A program made the translations under genes and the position numbers. Below the pieces are notes generated by a model. That model was not told the DNA's origin and ran no database searches. It saw nothing but the letters and a program-made list of their open reading frames with translations. This document shows, one piece after another, positions 59,928 to 64,000 of a stretch of 64,000 nucleotides of DNA (positions are counted from its first letter, which is position 1; every line of letters starts with the position of its first letter). This stretch comes from Prorocentrum cordatum. Lineage: Eukaryota > Sar > Dinophyceae > Prorocentrales > Prorocentraceae. Location of the stretch: the NCBI GenBank assembly GCA_963575745.1, contig CAUYUJ010014351.1, positions 15,001 through 79,000 of the forward strand, in the 5' to 3' direction.

Positions 59928-60346
59928 GGGCGTGTCCCTACAGGAGGAATTCGCAAGAGTAAGAAAAATAGTCAGCGGACGATTCTTCGTGCTCATTAGA
60001 CTATTTTTGTTCATGTGGGGACTATTATCTATTTCATCGCTTCGCTCACTCCGCCGGCCCAGATTGCCTCGCTGCTGTCGTTTGTTGGGGTGTTGTTGTC
60101 AATGTGGTGCCGTTGGGCGGCTGTCATTTTTGGGAGGCGGTGGGTGGTGGGTCAAAGGCCTCATGGATGTTGGTTGGGCTCTTGTGGTTGGCCTTTCGGG
60201 GGCCTCTGGAAGGCCTCTTGGGGGCCGTGTTGGGGCCTCTCGGGGGCCTCTTGGGGCTTGGGGTGCCTCTTGGGGGCCCATTGGCATTTTGGGACTATTC
60301 TTTATTTGTCCTCCAAAATCCGCCTGCAGGAGGACATGCCCGACCT
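59928..60346. mobile_element. TIR element, CCGCCTGCAGGAGG family, copy 4, carrying inverted array
   Basis: Left end GGGCGTGTCCCTACAGGAGG then AATTCGCAAGAGTAAGAAAA. Right end TGTCCTCCAAAATCCGCCTG then CAGGAGGACATGCCCGACCT. 60170-60290 inside reads GGGCCTCTTGGGGGCC-type text, the inverted form of the GACGGCCC array. Confidence 0.7.
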
Positions 60347-60601
60347 AAGGGTAGGGGGAGTGGGGGAGGTTTTTTCGAAGCACCCCTGCGTCTTGGAAGG
60401 CGCCTACAGATGCAGGGCCCGCACCTTCTGAGAAGCAGCCTCCCTCTAAGAAGCCTCTCCCCCTCCCCCCTGCCCCCCTCTACGCGCCGCCAGCTCCTGC
60501 TCCCAGTCCCATTCCGCCGGAGGTTTCTGGAGGGCCCCGCAGGCCTCTGGTTGCCCCTGGGGGGACCAAAGCGGTCCCAAAATAACCAAACACACACATA
60601 C

Positions 60602-60661
<60 letters not shown>

Positions 60662-60740
60662 GAGGGGGCCGAACGGTCATTCACTGTCCCTGGGTGCGTG
60701 GCTGAAGTGGAATTCCGCGGTGCGGATTCTCGTTGTTGTT
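60347..60740. other. spacer with (CA)n and (TA)n
   Basis: 60347-60590 shows no feature. 60590-60655 is ACACACAT then TATATATA. 60728-60780 is GTTGTTGTTTGTTGTTGTTT. Confidence 0.7.
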
Positions 60741-61050
60741 GTTTGTTGTTGTTTGTTGTTGTTTGTTGCTGTTTGTTGTCGTCGTCCCACCCGCAACCAG
60801 CCCCGCGACCCACCCACCCCGCGACCCACCCCGCGACCCACCCGCGACCCACCCGCGACCCACCCCGCGACCCACCCCGCGACCCACCCCGCGACCCACC
60901 CCCACCCCGCGACCCACCCCGCGACCCGCCCGCGGCCCACCCCGCGACCCACCCGCGACCCACCCGCGACCCACCCGCGACCCACCCGCGACCCACCCGC
61001 GACCCACCCGCGACCCACCCCGCGACCCACCCGCGACCCACCTTCGACCC
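60741..61050. repeat. GCGACCCACCC minisatellite, locus 2
   Basis: Same lead-in (GTTGTCGTCGTCCCACCCGC) and unit as 9290-9440, longer and with CGCGGCCC variants. Confidence 0.95.
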
Positions 61051-61495
61051 AAACCACGTTCAAGGTACAAACCACCATTTTCGGCGCCTGCGGCGGGCTT
61101 TTTTTGCATTCCTTCCAGGTGGAGAGCCCGCGACCCACCCCGTGACCAACTCGCGACCAACCCGCGACCCAAACCACGTTCAGGTACAAACTACATTTTT
61201 CGGCGCCTGCGGCGGGAATCTTTTGCATTCGTTTCAAGTGGAGAGCCCGCGGCCCACCCGCGACCACGTTCAGGGTACAAACCACATTTTTCGGCGCCTG
61301 CGGCGGGCATCTTTTGCATTCGTTCCCGGTGGAGAACCCGCGGCCCACCCGCGACCCAAACCACGTTGAGTGTACAAACCAATTTTTTTGGCGCCTGCGG
61401 CGGGTTGCTTTTGCATTCATTCCAGGTGGAGGTGGAGAGCCCGCGACCCACCCGCGACCTAAACCACGTTCACTGAACAAACCAATGCCGCACAA
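61051..61495. repeat. ~100-base tandem repeat, 5 units
   Basis: AAACCACGTTCA starts near 61051, 61171, 61261, 61358 and 61461. Units carry GGTACAAACCAC.TTTTTCGG, CGCCTGCGGCGGG, TTTTGCATTC and GTGGAGAGCCCGCGACCCAC, so the minisatellite unit is embedded as linker. Confidence 0.9.
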
Positions 61496-61734
61496 GCGCG
61501 GCGGCGGATTGTTGCATGCCGTCTGAGCCCGCAAGGACCTTTTCAAGCCCCGCGCATCCACACCAGCCCGTCCAGCAACTTTGCCCTGGCGAGTTGCCTT
61601 GATCAGAGAAGGCGGGGAGCATAAAGTGGAAGAAAGGATTGCGTTGCAGTTATCTTGGGAAAGGAGGGGGAGGCAGGAGGAGTAAACAGGGGACGACGAG
61701 AACGCGGAAGAAAGGAGGATGTACGGAGAATGTG
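61496..61734. other. no feature recognised
   Basis: Unassigned sequence grading into purine-rich text. Confidence 0.4.
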
Positions 61735-61851
61735 GAGAAAGAAAAGGAGGAGGAGCAGGAGGACGAGGAGGGGGAGGAGGGGGAGGAGGAAGACGAGGAG
61801 GGGGAGGAGGGGGAGGAGGAAAACGAGGAGGGGGAGGAGGGGGAAGATGAA

Positions 61852-61885
<34 letters not shown>

Positions 61886-62215
61886 CTGATGCTGATGATG
61901 ATGATGATGATGGTGATGGTGATGGTGATGGTGATGTTGATGGTGATGATGATGATGATGCTGATGATGATGATGATGAGGATGATGATGATGATGATGA
62001 TGATGATGGACGTCAATGGGAGGACGATGATGGAGGCCGATGAAGGGGAGGACGACAATGGGAGGACGATGATGAAAGGACGAGGGGGGGAGAGGGAGGA
62101 CGAGGAAGAAGAGGAGGAGGAGGAGGACGAGGTGGAGGAGGAGGATGACGATGACGATGACGATGAGGACGAGGAGGAGGAGGAGGAGGAGGAGGAGGAG
62201 GAGGAGAGCGCCATC
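61735..62215. repeat. (GGA)n and (GAT)n tracts
   Basis: GGA with GAC variants (61745-61848), GATGATGAT with GGT and GCT variants (61848-62010), GACGATGGAGG text, then GGA again (62110-62207). Encodes poly-Asp/Glu or Met/Arg by phase; no protein claim. Confidence 0.97.
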
Positions 62216-62788
62216 GACAGGGAAGGTGGGGGCCACGAGGTCCGCCGGCTCGACGACGCCCGCGTCGCCCGCGCCCGCCCCCTCACTCTTATCCGCAATT
62301 GCGGGGTGCTACGTAAAGAATGTGCGTATGTGTGCACACATGGAAATTAACAACCCAAACACAATAACCAAATGTTTGAATGCGTGTATATAGAAGTGTG
62401 TGTGTGTGTGTGTACACTGCCCCCCTCTGCGCGCCGCCAACCTGCCGCGGTGTTCGGGATGGACCCAGGCCCCCTCGCGCTCGGTGCACGAAGAAGCCTG
62501 TCGGATCGGGGGCGTCTCCGATCCGAGCTGCGCTCAGACCAGTGCGCGGGGACACGGGCGGGGAGCGAATGTTTTGAGGAACGGCAGAGGGCCAAGGGCG
62601 GGAGGCAGAGGAGAAGACGGCCGCGCGCGGCCGAGGGGCAATCGGGGCGAGAAGACCTGGAAAAGGCAGGTTTGCGGCTTCTTGCTTCGTTCGACGATTT
62701 TGCTCCACTTGAAAACAAAGCAGACAAAGCAAACCAACAACATGAAAAAAAAAACGATGGGAGGTGTGGGCGGCATTCTCTCGGGGAA
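62216..62788. other. no gene supported
   Basis: Includes a short GTGTGTGT run (62398-62412) and an ACAAAGCAGACAAAGCAAAC / AACATGAAAAAAAA patch (62715-62755). Open frames in several phases lack family signal. Confidence 0.35.
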
Positions 62789-63115
62789 GCGTAAGACCCG
62801 GGTTTGCCAGGACTCGGGTTCGCCATCGTTTTTTGACGACCGCGCCTCGGATTTTGACGAGGAGGAGCTTCGTGGGATGTCTGCAGCGGGAGGCCTCGTC
62901 CAAATGCAGGCTCGGCCTCGTCATTTTTTTGACGACCTCGTCGGGGATTCCCGAGTCCCCCGTACCTGGGTCTTACGTCTCCCCGATTCTCGGCCTCCGG
63001 GAACCAACATGAAAACAACACGATGAAAACGCGAACCAACATGAAAACAACATGAAAAAACGCGAACCAGCAAACCGACAAAACAGACAAACCAACATGA
63101 AAAAAACGATGGGAG
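62789..63115. repeat. duplicated 'CTCGGATTTTGACG' segment, copy 1, then ACCAACATGAAAACA minisatellite
   Basis: GCGCCTCGGATTTTGACGAG, TTCGTGGGATGTCTGCAGCG, CTCGTCATTTTTTTGACGAC and TGGGTCTTACGTCTCCCC match 63715-63870 in order. 63000-63110 repeats AACCAACATGAAAACA units about every 25-30 bases. Confidence 0.75.
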
Positions 63116-63289
63116 GTGTGGGCGCCATTCTCGGCCTCCGGGGGGGGGGGGCGGGCACCTTCCGGCCCCAGGGCCGCACGGTGGGGGCGCTGTCGCGGGG
63201 CCGGCTTCCCGACCTCCGTGGCCGCACGGGGGGAGGGGTTCGTTCGGGAGCGTGCCCAAGAGGCCTCAGACCACTGGAGGATTCCTGAT
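63116..63289. other. no feature recognised
   Basis: GC-rich spacer with a G9-type run at 63140. Confidence 0.4.
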
Positions 63290-63395
63290 CTCGTCCTCCT
63301 CCTCCTCCTCCTCCTCCTCCTCCTCCTCCTCCTCCCCCTCCTCCTCCTCCTCCTCCTCCTCCTCCTCCTCCTCCTCCTCCTCCTCCTCCTCCTCC
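63290..63395. repeat. (TCC)n tract
   Basis: Flanked by GGAGGATTCCTGATCTCGTC on the left and CACTGGAGGATCCCTGATCTG on the right: the phrase CACTGGAGGAT.CCTGATCT occurs on both sides, so the tract sits between short direct repeats. Confidence 0.95.
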
Positions 63396-63437
63396 AGGCA
63401 CTGGAGGATCCCTGATCTGAGGAGGGCGGCAGCGATG

Positions 63438-63618
63438 CTCCAGATTTCGTAATAAAAGGGAGGGGGTCTGGACCCTCCAAGACAAGCCATTTCAGGCCTC
63501 CCCCGTGGGAGAGCCCACCAAAACAACGTCCCCAGACCCCACCAGGCCCTCCAAGGTAGCCTGGAAGAGACCCCCCCCCCGAAATGTGACCCCCCCCCTT
63601 TTATTACGAAATCTGGAA
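63438..63618. mobile_element. MITE, CTCCAGATTTCGTAATAAA family, copy 2 (reverse)
   Basis: CTCCAGATTTCGTAATAAAA at the left and TTTTATTACGAAATCTGGAA at the right. The interior is the reverse complement of 51050-51228 with few changes (GGACCCTCCAAGACAAGCC; CCTCCCCCGTGGGAGAGCCC; CTCCAAGGTAGCCTGGAAGA). Confidence 0.85.
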
Positions 63619-63639
63619 TACTCGTGGCCAAGCTTCAAC

Positions 63640-63880
63640 TGGCGCTCCACCAGGTTTGCAGACCCTGGCTTCCCCAGAGTGCGCCAGAACCGGGGTGTGC
63701 CGGCGCTTTTTGCCGAGCGCGTCTTGGATTTTGACGGCTCAGTTTTCGTGGGACGTTTGCAGCGCCAGTTCGCGTCAAGTTTCAGATTGGGTCTCGTCAT
63801 TTTCTTGGTGACCCCGTCAAGCCAACCCGAGTCTCCCCCGAACCCGAGTCTTACGTCTCCCCAATAATGGTGTCTTACCC
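63640..63880. repeat. duplicated 'CTTGGATTTTGACG' segment, copy 2
   Basis: GCGTCTTGGATTTTGACGGC, TTCGTGGGACGTTTGCAGCG, CTCGTCATTTTCTTGGTGAC and CGAGTCTTACGTCTCCCC. Same order and spacing as copy 1 at 62789-63000, and the MITE and TCC tract lie between the two. Confidence 0.75.
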
Positions 63881-63904
63881 AATGCCTTCGCCGTAAGAAG
63901 TTCG

Positions 63905-64000
63905 CTGGAACCATCTTGGGGATGGCTGGGCTCTTCTCGGAGCCAGCTTGGAGCCCTTTGGGGCTGTCTTTGTGGAGCTTGGGGCAGTCTTGGGGCGCTC
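63905..64000 (-). repeat. start of an inverted GACGGCCC-type array
   Basis: GGCTGGGCTCTTCTCGGAGC, CTTGGAGCCCTTTGGGGCTG and CTTGGGGCAGTCTTGGGGCG are the complement of array phrases. Cut by the window end. Confidence 0.6.

Overview
This window reads as nuclear DNA of a dinoflagellate, probably a Prorocentrum-like species (the genus is an inference). Three things point there. A complete dinoflagellate spliced-leader (SL) sequence lies in the genomic DNA at 53544-53565 on the minus strand. The one intact gene is a pentatricopeptide-repeat (PPR) gene of the 'SYNAGISACEKGEQWQRAL' type. The rest is GC-rich, almost gene-free sequence made of simple repeats, satellites, inverted-repeat elements and decayed retroelements. 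I see no bacterial-type operon, RBS, rRNA, tRNA or CRISPR.

Region by region. 0-20 kb: a territory of one composite repeat. Ten PPR loci lie on the plus strand (nine decayed, one intact at 19102-19806). Many are followed by degenerate GACGGCCC/CAAGAGGCC arrays that carry an ~80-base core. A duplicated 5' leader (CT-rich tract, then a CAG/Ser-Ala-Gln-rich frame) precedes three of the loci or their former positions. Set within this are a ~310-base and a ~190-base tandem repeat, an 89-base satellite with a 519-base higher-order period, and the tail of a probable SF1/PIF1-like helicase on the minus strand. 21-26 kb: a broken non-LTR (LINE) retrotransposon with an ORF1-like segment, AP-type endonuclease, reverse transcriptase and a C-terminal Cys/His motif. 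26.2-27.5 kb: an inverted-repeat element with an ACAGTGG minisatellite core. 28-41 kb: (TCC)n, (CT)n and (CA)n tracts, a 570-base tandem duplication, and dispersed repeat families. 41.5-46.2 kb: three copies of a ~1.32-kb tandem unit. 47-64 kb: more triplet arrays, at least three families of short elements with terminal inverted repeats, and the SL-tagged, frameshifted retrogene at 52086-53565.

There is no evidence that genes here work as a pathway. The picture is repeat turnover: retroposition (LINE, SL-tagged cDNA), spread of PPR-bearing composite units, foldback elements inserted beside triplet arrays, and satellite growth. Most long open frames in the window are triplet or microsatellite runs without stops and are not called as genes. 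All similarity statements were made by eye; no search or alignment program was run.
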